NCBI GenBank assembly: GCA_032629725.1
Contig: JAFEVB010000012.1
Location: 1,178,001-1,242,000, forward strand
DNA length: 64,000 nucleotides
Source: Gremmenia infestans
Taxonomy: Eukaryota > Ascomycota > Leotiomycetes > Helotiales > Hamatocanthoscyphaceae
Direction: 5' to 3'
Positions within the stretch are counted from its first letter, which is position 1. Every line of letters begins with the position of its first letter. The position numbers and the translations under genes were made by a program. Below the pieces are notes generated by a model that was not told the origin of the DNA, searched no databases, and saw only the letters and a program-made list of their open reading frames with translations. Positions 1-11,328 of this stretch are shown here, one piece after another.

Positions 1-1375
1 CAACCCTTATAACAACCAAAAAATATTCAAATCCTTCCGAGATCTTCCACTTGATACAAGGATTGATGGACGATTAGGTTGTGGGTGCTTAAGAAGCTAC
101 AGCCGGACAAAAGGAAGTTAATACTTTATCTCCATTGATACTCGGTAACTTGGGGATCGTCTGATTTCACTATATGAGTCTATCCAGTATAAATGAGCTT
201 GCTTAGTATTAAATGAATAAACGCCTAAGTTGTATTACTTTTGCGAGGCCGAGTCGCATTTTGGCTTAGCGTTAAGTGCTCAATCTTTACTTATGTCTCC
301 TTTAATCTTTATTATATAGTCTGTAAACGTACATCTCTGGTTTACTTCCACCTCATGCTTAAACTTTTGTGATACGGTCAAGATTCTCTGTGTAGGGTTG
401 TTACGCATAGACGTGCTACATGATTGAACCTTTCGAGAAATCGGATTTTGAATCTTGAACAATCAGGAAATGTAGCTTTGTGAAAGGTGAAACAAGAGTT
501 TCTCGATAGTTAAAATATAAGGCGGTATATTGTGTGCTCGCTGCTCAGAGATGAAACTACATCAGGGCCGCTTGGAAGAGCATTTGGTGGTAGTGATGCT
601 TCTCCTGCAAGAGGAGATTCTAAAACCCTGGAGCCTTATATTAGTTGGCAGTCTGATAAGTAAAGTTGACTTAGTCAACCTAAAATATCACATGAGGTGA
701 GATATACCACTATCGTGTATGCCAAAAGCCCTGTTGTGTGAATGCCATCAGATATGGCCACGATGGAGGGAGGTATGGTGCAGGGCTAAATAATCCGCCA
801 AAGGTTCGCTGAGCAGACGGGGCATGAATAGGGCGAGAATTTCCACTAGTATTTATTTTGTGGCGTTGTGAAGATTGTGAAATTGTGAAGACTCAAAATT
901 CCAGAGGAGATAAGTTCATCGGCCGAGCGGGTTTAATAAGTTCTCCTTCTTGTTCATGATAAACCTATTAAGGGTCGCTAACGTCCCCTATTTTAGAGCC
1001 ATACCAAGCTAGATCTTGGTTATAGAGCTTTAATATGGTACGGGACGGGAAAGGACACGTGCTGTCTTGACAGCTCTGAGTCCATGGCTCTTGCTGTCTT
1101 GTAAGTTTTCAGTGAAAGTTTGGATTCGATAAACCTGTGATGGCTCTTTCCACCCACGAAGACAGTTACGATGAAAACGGAAACTACCCACCCTCTGACC
1201 TGTTGCCAAGTGCAACGGCTTCATAAAACCGCCTTCCTTTCGTCTTCGGTCTTCCTCCTCCTTAACAGTCAACATCCATCCATCAACACCGCAAAATCAC
1301 GCACAACGAGTATAAGATTATCTTGGGATATCAAGTACTTATCAATATCATCAGACCGACGATCATCCCGGTATA
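1..1375. other. Intergenic, left edge
   Basis: I see no supported gene here. The open frames are short, lack introns and match nothing I recognise. The last 150 bases are the presumed promoter and leader of the secreted-protein gene that starts at 1376. Confidence 0.5.
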
Positions 1376-2025
1376 ATGAAGATCTCTGCACTCTGCGTTC
1401 TTTCCGCCATCGCTGGTGTCTGCCAAGCACTGCCCTTCGTTGATCCCATTCCATGGACCGTTGAGAACTTCAGCGTTTATCAGCAGAGAGACGGCTCAGG
1501 AGGCAGGCATGTGAACCACTCCTATTCCACAAGATATACTGCTAACTATATTGTCTACGCCAGGTTGAAATTCAATGTTACAGACTCTTCTCCGGGGCCA
1601 CAGAATTTCAACACAACATGCGCCGTAACGGTCCCTCCTCAACCCGCTGCTTTACCGGCCAAGTATTACCCATGTGAGGATACCACCGTGGACTTTGGTG
1701 TTGTTACGGTCCAATCATTAAATGGGCTATGGTTTGTCCTGCAACACAACTACCAAAGTTCCAAATGTGGCAACCAAGAACAGTAAGTCATACGACCTGT
1801 ATGGATGAAACATTACTAACGCATTGGAACAGCGTCGATGCCGATATCCCTTGCGCAGATTTCGCAGCGACGGATCTATTCACGTATGACTCCAGTGAAC
1901 CACCACTAGACGGATCCGATAATGATGTAGACGAAATGCTTGTCTATCACTTGGAACTCATGATCCTTTACCCTGTTCGCAACATGAACAGTTCATTGTC
2001 CGTGGAGCAGTTGTCATGGACGTAA
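1376..2025 (+). CDS. Small secreted protein, unknown family
   Basis: Two exons, 1376-1782 and 1833-2025, give about 199 residues. The 50-nt intron has a GTAAGT donor, an ATTACTAAC branch site and an AACAG acceptor, and the frame continues cleanly across it. The N-terminus is a typical signal peptide: MK, a hydrophobic core, then a likely cut after Cys-Gln-Ala around residue 19. The mature part has N-glycosylation sequons (NHS, NVT, NTT, NSS) and four or five cysteines, one pair flanking the PCEDTT region near residue 100. The C-terminal part is acidic (DGSDNDVDE). I do not recognise the family. Size, secretion and cysteines fit an apoplastic protein or candidate effector, but that is inference only. 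Confidence 0.75.
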
Positions 2026-2754
2026 GAGAAATGAGGCGTGGAGCTTTTTCTCCATACGAGAAGCCCACATTTGTATAGTCATGGTGCGAGAAAGTCAATG
2101 AATTGGCAAGATCGGGATCCATTGTTTTGAAGAAAAGGGAGTTCATAGAATTGGCAGAACAGGATTCGCTTCCAGTGGTATCTTTTCTTAGGAAGGTCTG
2201 TGGAATCCATGAATTATTGGTAGAGGCGTATATACACAGACCAATAAACACTTTTCTTAACGTGAAATGTCTTTGAAATCGTGATGCTCTTGGAATCGTC
2301 TGAAGAATGTGCCCCTGTGACCTAGAAGGATGTTGAAGCAGATTTTGAAAAAGAAGATGCGAAAGATATAAGTCCATTGAAGAAAGACAAATGATAGAGA
2401 TGTTCGGATAGGGGATCCTGACCCTTCGAGTACTTGCGAGTGATTTAATAAACAAGATTTCGAGGGGATCCGTGAGTGTGGCTGATGGCCAACTTGCAGA
2501 ACACGAGCAGGCATAGAACTTGCAATGAAAACGTCCAAGAGAGTCAAGCACAATTGCAACACAGAACTACTTCAAGGACCAGAAGCACAGACCGAGAAAA
2601 TAGTCAAGGAAGATACGTCGATATCCATCTCTAATATCATACACACATCACCTCGAATCCTACTCTTCCATGCTTTTCACATCCATTCATAGACTATACA
2701 CCCCCGCGTATTCCCCTCCCTCTGTATCATACACCCCCTCCCAACCCATCCCAG
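2026..2754. other. Intergenic, convergent 3' ends
   Basis: This lies between the 3' ends of the secreted-protein gene and the bL34m gene. A 197-codon antisense open frame (2551-1958) has no ATG start and no recognisable domain, and it overlaps the 3' end of the secreted-protein gene. I treat it as chance. Confidence 0.5.
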
Positions 2755-3250
2755 CTAATGACTCAACGTACTCCTCTTCTTAGCCCTCCTCCTCTTCAAC
2801 ATCATCCTCCCCGTCCGACTCTTCACCCGCGCCAAGAAGCCATGTCGCCGCTTCCTCACAAAATGACTCGGGTTGAATGTGTTCCGGCCCGCGCACCGAA
2901 TCTGTGTCGAGTTCATCGATGGGTGTGTTGATATGGGTAGGATCGCTGTTGCATCTAGGTCGGTTGTGGTGCTGCTTGCTGTTGTTGTGGTGGGATTGGG
3001 GCGTAGGGAGAAGGATACAGATGATGGGATGATGGTTGGGCGGAGGGAGGGGAGGGATGTGAAGGTCCTAAACGGGGGAGATGTTAGTTGTGGTTTTGGC
3101 AGTGGGGATGGGGATGGGGGGAGAGAGAATTAGGAATTACCGTTTTGAGGAGGTGGCTAAGGGGGTTATGAGGTGCGCTGTTCGTGATGCTGATGCGATG
3201 GAGAGTTTGGAGAAGGCATTCAAGCCCCTCGAGCAGCGGAGACACAACAT
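2755..3250 (-). CDS. MRPL34: Mitochondrial large-subunit ribosomal protein bL34m
   Basis: Exons 3250-3141 and 3067-2755 encode 140 residues. The 73-nt intron has a GTAATT donor, a CAACTAACAT branch site and a GTTTAG acceptor. The last 45 residues are the bL34 signature: NTFNPSHFVRKRRHGFLARV, then SRTGRMMLKRRRAKKRSTLS and a final His. bL34 is a very basic, short protein that binds 23S-type rRNA near the base of the large subunit. The N-terminal ~40 residues (start MLCLRCSRGL) are rich in Arg, Ser and Ala with almost no acidic residues, as expected of a mitochondrial presequence. A low-complexity Thr/Ser/Pro linker joins the two parts. The gene is divergent from the gene at 3464, and only 213 bp separate the two start codons. 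Confidence 0.93.
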
Positions 3251-3463
3251 CTTGCGGCGTTTCGGTGGTCAATGGCTAGAACGCGAGCTCGAGGTTGATA
3301 TCCGAAGTTGTCGTTCCAATATGGAATTATAAACGCTAGCGGCCGCCTCGACCAAAAAAAAAGATCTGGAGCTTGATGTTTTAAGACTGTAAATCACGAC
3401 GGCGCATTTATTCAGATACTGTACGAAAAAGGCAAAGCAGTTGTTTGAATTAAAAGAGCAATA

Positions 3464-4084
3464 ATGTCGGCCTTCCCACCCCACAAATCAATCCCCTCAA
3501 TCCCAGTCTCCCAAGAAATCGCCCTCAAATACCTGTCCTCGTACCTCACAGCAACTACCACCAAAGCGCATCTCCTGCCCAACGCGCGCCTCGAAGCGTC
3601 CGGCCCAACAGCAGGCTCCAGCTCCTCCGTCACACTACACAATCTCCAGCGTGTGGAAGCGGGGCTTAGGGGCGAATGGCTAGCTCCTACGTTGCAGTTG
3701 AATGAAGGGGATGGTGAGGGGGTCGATGTGGAGATTGCGGGGCAGGGAATGGATGATGGGACGGCAGTGGGAGCGGCAGAGGAGGGGTGGCAGGATTTAG
3801 AGGAGTATCAACGGGAGCAGAGTATTGAGGTTGGGAATGTGGGGGGTAGGGATACGAGTCGTACGGTTGAATTGGGGAGGGATGAGGAGGTTGAAGCGCC
3901 TGGGGATGATTCTGAGGTGGATGTCGAGGCGCCAAAGGCTAAGAAGGTTAAAACGAAGCATGAGCCTACGGATAAGGTGGCCAAGTCGGTAGACAAGGAC
4001 GCCAGGAAGAAGGAGAAGAAAGCTAGGCAGCTGGAGGAGAAGAAGCAGAGGACGGCCGAGAAGTTGAAGAAGGCGAAAGCTTGA
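3464..4084 (+). CDS. Lysine/glutamate-rich protein, possibly RNA polymerase I subunit Rpa14/Ker1
   Basis: A single exon encodes 206 residues. The N-terminal ~85 residues look folded (IPVSQEIALKYLSSYLTAT, then LHNLQRVEAGLRGEWLAP near residue 75). The middle is acidic. The C-terminus from residue ~155 is highly charged (KAKKVKTKHE, then RKKEKKARQLEEKKQRTAEK) and probably forms a coiled coil. A short N-terminal domain followed by a K/E-rich tail resembles Ker1, the fission-yeast counterpart of Rpa14, which pairs with Rpa43 in the Pol I stalk. I offer this as a candidate because the overall layout fits; I cannot confirm it by alignment. The gene converges on STE24 with 84 bp between the stop codons. 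Confidence 0.6.
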   Translation: MSAFPPHKSIPSIPVSQEIALKYLSSYLTATTTKAHLLPNARLEASGPTAGSSSSVTLHNLQRVEAGLRGEWLAPTLQLNEGDGEGVDVEIAGQGMDDGTAVGAAEEGWQDLEEYQREQSIEVGNVGGRDTSRTVELGRDEEVEAPGDDSEVDVEAPKAKKVKTKHEPTDKVAKSVDKDARKKEKKARQLEEKKQRTAEKLKKAKA

Positions 4085-4168
4085 ACTTTACGGATCCAAC
4101 CCGACACAACGATACAAGACACTACGACGAAACATTGGAGGGAATCACTTTATTGGTGGTTATACATT

Positions 4169-5642
4169 TTACAGCTCTCTCCCACTGGCCTTCTCAGTCT
4201 TCTCATCCTTCTCATCCGACACCACATCCGTCTCGTCTACCCATCCAAGTGCACCCAATCTCTCCGACAAAATCGGATGCGAGAAGTGGTAGCTAGCATA
4301 CATCCAATCCGCATCCATCGTGCTCAGATTCTGGATCTGGAGCTTGATCAAAGAACGAGCCAGCTCTGTCGAGTATCCCAACCCCTGTGCGAATTCATCA
4401 GCTTGGAACTCGTATCTCCGGCTCAGGATGTTCATCAGAAGCTTGATGACTGTGTCCATTGGCGCAAGAGCATCCGAGAACAGGATGAAGCCGATTATGA
4501 TGGGGAATTCATTGTAGAAGCCAAAGGATTGGTAGAGGGACTTGTTGTTAATGAAGACGGAGAAAAGGGAGAAAATGTAGAAGAAATGAGCCTGCAAAGT
4601 CGATTAATAGGAGAAGCTTCAACCCAATTCACGAAACTGCATACCTGGGAGATTCCAAACAGCCTTGTAGTGTGACCTAAGCTCCAGTGACCAAGTTCGT
4701 GTGCAAGAACAGCAACAACTTCCTGTGTCTCGCTCTTTTCAATCAAGGTATCATAGATGACAATATGCTTCTTCCACGGCATTCCAAAGAAATACGCATT
4801 GCTATGCGCACTCCGCTTGCTACCATCAATAACATATAGTTCATGCAGCGGGAACTTCAACCTCTCAGCTAGTGCTTCAACACCAGTCTTCAAATCGCCA
4901 GGCTGCAGTGGAGAAAGCTTATTGAAAAGCGGCAAGATCGTAATCGGGTAGATAGTAATCATGAAGACCTGTAATCCAGCACCAAACATCCAAAGGTAAT
5001 AAAAGAAGCTATTCCCAGTCTTCTGCACAATAGCCAAGAAACCAGCCAAGATCGGAGGAGCCAGAACAAAAGCCAGCATCTGTGACTTCAACATATCCAT
5101 AACAAAGAGCTTGGGCGTTTGCTTGTTGAACCCAAATTTCTCTTCCAGCACAAAGGTATGGTAGATGGAAGTCGGTAGCGAGATGACCTGTTGGATGACG
5201 ATGAACGTGAGGACGAAGACAATGGAGTGCGAGATTTCGCCGCTGAAGCGTGCAGGTGCGTAGGATAGGAGCCATGATCCGGTCAGGGCCCAGAGTTTGG
5301 GGAGGATGTCATAGTAGATGAATGCAGTATTTTGGATCTGGCCGAAGAGGCCGCTGAAGAGACCGAACTTGGCTTTTGCGCGGCCGTATGCTTGGGATTT
5401 GTCGAAGACTTCTTGCGATACTTCATTCTTCAACACCTTGGGCGGTTTGGTCTGCTTCAGGACTTGGTATTGGCGGAGGGAGAGGAATCCTTCGAAGACG
5501 TATTGTGCGAGGGAGAAGCCGATGATGAGCTTCTTCCAGGGGAATAGAGGCCTGTCAAGGGCGCGGGCGAGGCGCTGGAACTTGTTAGCTGGGTCGCGAA
5601 AATGCAAGTTTGAACGGGGTGGCATACTTGAAGGAAATCCAT
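4169..5642 (-). CDS. STE24: CAAX prenyl protease 1 (Ste24, M48A zinc metalloprotease)
   Basis: Exons 5642-5628, 5574-4645 and 4591-4169 encode 455 residues. The 15-nt first exon codes MDFLQ and joins RLARALDRPLFPWKK, the normal Ste24 start. Intron 1 has a GTATGC donor, a GCTAAC branch site and a TTCCAG acceptor. Starting instead at the next ATG, inside intron 1, would add foreign residues. The protein is polytopic in the ER/nuclear membrane and removes the -AAX tripeptide from prenylated proteins such as a-factor, and also makes the second N-terminal a-factor cut. The zinc site is visible: HELGH at 297-301 and the third ligand Glu near 376 in RRYEFQADEFA. The length matches the family (450-475). 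The C-terminus is charged (EKDEKTEKASG), not a KKXX signal. Confidence 0.96.
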
Positions 5643-6179
5643 CTTGTTGCCGGGAAAGAAAGAAAGAAGAGATGGAACTTTTACAAGGGAACGTCGATGT
5701 GAGATCGTCACACAAAGATGTGTCTTCTGCAGGCTCGCGCAGCGTCTATCAAATAGCCGCGCATATCAAACTCCACTTCCCTGCCGATCTCACTTCAACT
5801 GTGTCAATATAAAACCTTCGCGTAGAAGTAATATTACAATCTATCTACCATCTATCTCCATGGTGATATCTTCATTTTGCTCCATTATTAGTTTTGTTTA
5901 CAACCGACTTCGAACCTCTTCCATGAGCTACACCATTTAAGCGTCCCATTGGACCTTGAGCCCAGGCCCCTCAACGAACGAACATCTAAGACCCTCTCTG
6001 GTAAACAAGATTTGGTTGCGCCGGATTATGCCCAGGTTGTACCTATATTGTGTTTGCTAAAGAGGCCCAAGAAGCGTTTACAAGCGCCCCCTTCTGTAAT
6101 TTTCTACGGCTCCCTTCTTAACCCACATGATGGTCTGACAGGAACGCCGACCATCATATCAACAATATCGTGAGTATTC
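5643..6179. other. Intergenic upstream of STE24
   Basis: This holds the STE24 promoter and the 3' flank of the RING-finger gene. I see no gene in it. Confidence 0.5.
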
Positions 6180-6672
6180 CTACTGCTGTAGTGCACGAGC
6201 TACATACTCCAGGATTTCTCTCCTCCGCGCGTTTCTCGCTGCTTCGCTTACCAGTTTGCTTCGACAATATGGGCACTTAGCCTTGTAACCCCTTTGTCGA
6301 ATCCAGACATCGAGGCAAAATAAGCCAAAACTATGCCCGCATTCAGTTGTGACTGCGTACGTGCAGGCCTGAGGTATAGCTCCTTGAAAGGCCCTTTACT
6401 GGGAATAGATGATCGCAAGTTCGCGAATGAAGCTTTGCATTACCCCTAGGAATTTGATATCCTCTCTTAGTTTGGCTGAATACGTACTTCGTGCAGCCCT
6501 CCATCACATGGATTATTGGAGACCGTTCTGTTTCCGGGGCGGTCACAACATGTTTTGATACCGAGAGTATATATGCTACCTTTTTGAATTGTTCGCCCAT
6601 TGTCTCCAGGCAGATGACACAGTCGTGTCCCGATACGTTGGCTGGGGTCGCTGGGTTTAGAACGATTCCCAA
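6180..6672 (-). CDS. Small RING-finger protein (putative E3 ubiquitin ligase)
   Basis: The best model has exons 6672-6444 and 6352-6180, giving 133 residues. The first metal-ligand pair is HDCVICLE near residue 17. The rest of the ring is in exon 2: TECGHSFGLFCLDVW, then KCPYCRSKL. The order Cys-x2-Cys ... Cys-x-His ... Cys ... Cys-x2-Cys is that of a C3HC4 RING, with the fifth ligand position occupied by Gly (CGHSFG), a variant seen in several RING families. A basic C-terminal helix (SEAARNARRREILEYVARAL) follows. The phase-1 intron (G/GTAATG ... CGCAG) is inferred from the frame shift between the two halves. The loop between ligand pairs 1 and 2 is long, so a second intron inside exon 1 is possible. 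Substrate unknown. Confidence 0.55.
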
Positions 6673-7131
6673 AGAACGGCATCTTGTTTAATTCTGTTGA
6701 AACTGTGATTGCGACTGAGAGCTATGTTTGATGCTGTTGGAATTCCAACGTCTCCTGGGTAATTCCCGCTGTCTTGAACTAGCTCCCGTCAGAATACCGG
6801 CTTTGAAAGGAGCGGTTTCATTAGTACATTAAAGGGGTCCAAAACCATGAGTTGAGCACTTCTAAGTCTGCATAATTCCTAGATGACGAAACGTGAGCTT
6901 CTGGGAAACCAAAATATGAATTCAACTTCAGCGTAGCACTCTATTCTTTCTAAGCTGAAGAGCTCATTTGACAACTCTTCTGACTCTCCTAATATGCATC
7001 TCTTGCAGGTCGCAGCTTCCAAAAAGACATCACAATGATACTGCCCAATTCCAAAACGCTATTGAACTATACAATGCAAATTGAAATCTGTCACTGAAAC
7101 ATGCAAACATCCTCCCTTACTAACACACACC
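6673..7131. other. Intergenic
   Basis: I see nothing beyond the presumed promoter of the RING-finger gene and the 3' flank of the next minus-strand gene. Confidence 0.5.
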
Positions 7132-8995
7132 CTAATCCAACGCCGGATCATCTTTAATATTCTTCCCCTTATTCGCCACAATCTCCTTCAGCGCTTGATC
7201 CGCAACCCTAAACCTCTTATCCGTCTCCTGCTTAAGCAACGTAATCAAGTCCCTCTGCTCCTCCACATCCCGAACAACACCCAACTCCGTCTCCCTCTTG
7301 CTCGAGAACCGAGCATGGTCCTCCGCCTTGCCATTCAGCACAGCCTGCACCCTCTCGCGCGCAGTCGCAAGCGAATGCTCCGCCGATCGACACAGTACTT
7401 CAAGCCAAACGATTAGCGACAGCTGCGCCGTCTTCCGAGCTTGCGCTGCAACGAGCCAGTCCGAGAGGTCTTTGCCCTGGCGGGAACTGGCTTCTATGTC
7501 GAAGTTTGCGTGGATGAGTAGTGTAGCGCTCGAGGTGTATTTGCTCAAGCGCAAGACGGTCTCTTCCGCCCGCGAAAGCTTATAGACCCATTGTTGGGCG
7601 TGCGAATAATAATTATGGAATAACTCCCACCTGTACTGACCCAGTAACTCATGGTGTGCTTGTATTTCCTTCGTCGGCGTCCTAGCTTTCGCGACGGACT
7701 TTTGGAAGGTGTCGATCATGCGGAGTATTCTGCTGGGGTTCTCCGAGAAGACTTGGTCGGCGTGGATCTGGCCTAGGAATCTATAGTCGCCCAGAGCATT
7801 TTCTACACTCTTAAATTCGAGTTTATGGACCTTATTTGCCAGACGTAAAGTTGCGTTTCTGCCCTTCAGAGTTTGTTGGGCGCGGTGGAACACTTCGCGG
7901 GCGACCCTGACTTTTGCTACGAGTACAACGAGTGGCTCATGGTCCAAGATTGGTTCGTAAAGGCTGAGTGCCACGTTGACCAATCTGGGGAAGATCTCAT
8001 TCTTGGATGCCGGGGCATGAAAGTTCTTGGGCTCCGTTTCGGAATCGATACTCGCTAAATTTGTCGTGTAGGACTCGGATTTTGATTTTGCGAGATCTGC
8101 TGGCGTGAAGATGGGTCTCTCTGTTGACGGCGTCTCTTGCGCCGCGGTTTCTTTCTCCTTCGCAGCTGCCGCCCTACTTGCGAGGAATTGTTTCACGTTC
8201 AGATTCCAAGTGGCCGTGATTGTTTTTACCTCCCTGGTGGGCTTTGTCTGTCCAAGTACATATCGTTTAACATTCAGGTCCCATTCCCTGACATCAAAAC
8301 GATTAATAACACTTTTGATGACCTCCTTTACATTCGAAGTTGGCTTAGCTGGAGACGTCTGAGTTGGTTGCGCTTCGGATGTTTGCTCGTTTCCCAGACT
8401 AAACCACTTTTTTCGAGCAGGTATCGTGACCTCTGATTCCGGCGTTTTCACAACTACACCCGTGGTCACTCCAGGGTCAGGGCTACCGCTATTCCTTCCA
8501 TTCTCAAAGAACTTGCTAACCCAAGAATGAGCAGGCTCGCCAACGCCATGGGAGCCAGCGACCCACTGATCTTTATCTTTGAACGTGATGCCTCTGGGTG
8601 TTTCCTTCAAAGATAACAAGAATAATATCATGGCGGATATGAGACTTGCGAGATAGGCAAACCGCCAGAACTTGTTCCAGAGACCTGGAGGGCGCGGAAA
8701 GGTGGGAGAGCCGGGAGCTATATTGATTGAATGAATTAGTGAGGAACTCTTTTGTTTGGAGTTTTAGAGGGCGCTTACTGTGGCTATAATGTATTCTTCT
8801 AGTAGAAGTCGCCACCTGTGAGGTTCTCAGATAGTTGCGAGGATCATGTAGACTCGCAATATCTTCAACTGGTTGTGTCGCTTCTGGGAATTGCGCATGT
8901 CCGACATCAGCTCTAAAGACTGATCTTGCGATTTCCGCATTCGATGGCCCACTAGCCCGCTGTGCGAACCTGGATCGTTGAGTTTGGGTGCCCAT
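7132..8995 (-). CDS. Conserved-looking single-pass membrane protein, unknown function
   Basis: Exons 8995-8779 and 8717-7132 encode 600 residues, joined in phase 1 by a GTAAGC...TATAG intron of 61 nt. The first ~85 residues are polar and probably disordered. One hydrophobic segment follows (FAYLASLISAMILFLLSL, about 92-109), flanked by Lys/Arg. The rest is soluble, with a Ser/Pro/Thr-rich linker and then a long alpha-helical, charged C-terminal half with coiled-coil character (for example KRETELGVVRDVEEQRDLIT near the end). I recognise no catalytic motif. The layout suggests a tail-out anchored scaffold or tether in an organelle membrane, which is inference. The start ATG (MGTQTQRSRF) is the first in frame and gives a clean splice. 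Confidence 0.8.
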
Positions 8996-9593
8996 ATTGT
9001 AGTATTATAATTTGAGCATGTAAAAGAGGGCTGGTAAATCGAATTTTCAGCGCGAGATAGGAAGCCATTGGAGTTGGAGTTTGGCTGTAAAAGGTATTGT
9101 TGAGGAATAAAGAAAGTGAGGGTACGACTGAACCCAAACTTCGATAATATTTGATACCATGGGAATAAAGAATTCTGCTGCAATCGTTATGTCTCAGTTG
9201 AATAAATGACGGTGTAGGTCGTGGACTCAGGGGCGTACAGCTCGCTTCGCGTACTGTACAGTAAAGACAAAGAAAATTTTCGCATCCGGCAATAACCTAA
9301 TAACCTGAGTTGCGACTTGTAACCGGAACATCACAGATATAACGAAAAGTTACCATAAATGAAACGCAAATTGACATAAAGTAATCGCTTCTTGCACCTT
9401 GCGATAGCCCGAGATTACAGAAAAGCATTTAGTAGCTAAAACAACAAGATTTTCAATGTAGTGATGATACAAGTATTCGTGACTTCGGATCTGCAAGGGA
9501 AAAGACCGAATAAAATGGATCAACCATCACTTGATAGAGCAAAATGCAAATACATCTCGGAATATTGGTTGCTGTAGATTAGAGGGAAATTAC
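8996..9593. other. Intergenic
   Basis: No supported gene. Open frames here (9183-8827, 9137-8952) overlap the promoter and first exon of the membrane-protein gene and look like chance. Confidence 0.5.
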
Positions 9594-11328
9594 TCATCTA
9601 TATGTCTCATAACTAATCTCCTCTTTAATCCTGGCTTCCACTGCCTGAACCGTCTCGGTATCATACAGATCTTCGGGGATTTTTGCACCCCGAACAACTT
9701 CCCTCTCATGCACAGCCGCCTCCTCTTTAGTCATACACACCAGGTCCCTTAACCTGACCTTACTAGTCTTCTGGCCCTCAATACCAAGGTCAATTGTAGA
9801 CCCCTCAACCGGACTTCGCCACCTCACCAGCGCGAGCCTCGTCGAAACCCCACTGATCGCACTCCTCCCCTTGTAAACCTCCTCAACCACATAGCCCACA
9901 TCACCAGCCGTAACCCCTAGCTTCAATCCCTGCGCATCCTCCCCAGGAGTCGTCGCCCTCGCAAGTTTTTCCTCGTAGCCCTGCAACTGCGCCAGAATGC
10001 CATCATACATCTTCTCTCTGCCCTTCGCAGGCACATACTCCGTCGGATACCCCGTCACATTCAAAATAACATGATTCGCAACCGCGTACCCGAAAACCGC
10101 TGGCATCGTTCCTAGAACCGGGAGGATCCTAACTCTGAAATCCGGCAAAACGCCCAAATCTCCAACTGACCCCTTTGCGAACTCCTCTTCAGGCAAGGGC
10201 AATAGTTGCGCTTTTCCTGGGCCTGGTTTCTCGGTGGAATATACGACTGGTATGCCAGACGCTATGCCGACGGCACGTAGACGGCGTCTGGTGGAACGAG
10301 ATAGAGGGTCTTCGGTACTGGAGGATATATCACCGATGAATATGCGTGTCGGGTCACTCTTACACCCGGCCCCCATACTTGAGATGACCTTCAGGTTATT
10401 CTTATAACAGTATTCTAGCAACGCAACCTTGCTCTCGATGTTATCAATCGCATCCACTACGAAATCAGGCTTCCTGCCATCATACCCGGGTCCTAGCAAC
10501 GTATCCGCTGCCGATTGACTAAATAACTCGTTTCGGAGGTCGAAATGCACCCAGGGTGTAATCTGCTGTAGACGCTTTCGTAAACAGGAGACCTTAGGTG
10601 TTCCTACATCCGCGAGTGTAGCAACCGCGTGGCGATTTAAGGATGATAGCGTCACTTGGTCGAAATCGATTAGGCGGATGTGAGAGACGCCGGAGCGGGC
10701 GAGCGCGGCGGTGCAGTGAGAACCCACACCACCGCAGCCAACGACAATTATAAATGCTGAGCGTAGCTTGGACAAGCCTGCATCGGTGAGGAAGACCCGG
10801 TTACGGGCTAGTTGTTCGAGGACGAGTTCTATGCTTTCTGTTAGTGGGGCTTCTGAAGAGGTGTGAAGAGGGAGTTACCATCATCATAATCCCCCTTCAG
10901 CGCACGTTCCGCGAATATTGCACTCCTCTCATCCTCGTTACTCATTGCCGTAGCTTTCGAAGCGGCGCCATAATCCGGAAGCTAGATGTATCTTTATTAA
11001 CATGATTCCCCATCAGTGTTCCCCCCCAGAAGAGCAAACCCACCTTGTCAACCTCATGCCCATCTCCCAATTTCGGCACACTCCTCTTCAGATGCTCTAC
11101 CCTTTCTATCCGCCTCACATGCTGATACCCTAATATAGCCCCTGCGACAACAGCGCCTGATACGACAGCTGTGGCAGCTAGCTGGATACGCTCGCGCGAG
11201 AACCAGGTTGTCATAATGCCACCAGTTTTCTTTCCCTCGTGCTCCTGTTCCTCCGCTTCTTGCTCCCAGGGAGGGTATTCGTCTTCGTCCGAGTAATGGT
11301 GATATGGATCGCTATAGCGCCTGTCCAT
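9594..11328 (-). CDS. TCD: tRNA threonylcarbamoyladenosine dehydratase (Tcd1/Tcd2, E1-like ThiF fold)
   Basis: Exons 11328-11044, 10981-10879 and 10837-9594 encode 543 residues. Family knowledge: Tcd enzymes use ATP to cyclise t6A37 of ANN-decoding tRNAs to ct6A, and the yeast pair sits on the mitochondrial outer membrane. Seen here: an acidic tail, one transmembrane segment at about 48-67 (LAATAVVSGAVVAGAILGY), a short linker, then the ThiF/UBA domain with the nucleotide loop GCGGVGS at 163-169, DFDQVTLSSLNRH shortly after, and VVDAIDNIESK, the usual Asp for adenylation. The C-terminal half (GYPTEY...EEISYETYR) is the fungal extension. Both introns have CTAAC-like branch sites. The first exon, which holds the anchor, is easy to miss because an internal ATG (MSNEDE) lies in exon 2. 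Confidence 0.93.

Noticed and set aside
1958..2551. 197-codon antisense open frame
   Set aside because: No ATG at its open end, no domain, low-complexity; it overlaps the 3' end of a well-supported gene.
3687..4122. Minus-strand frames opposite the K/E-rich protein
   Set aside because: Proline/serine-rich shadows of the plus-strand gene.
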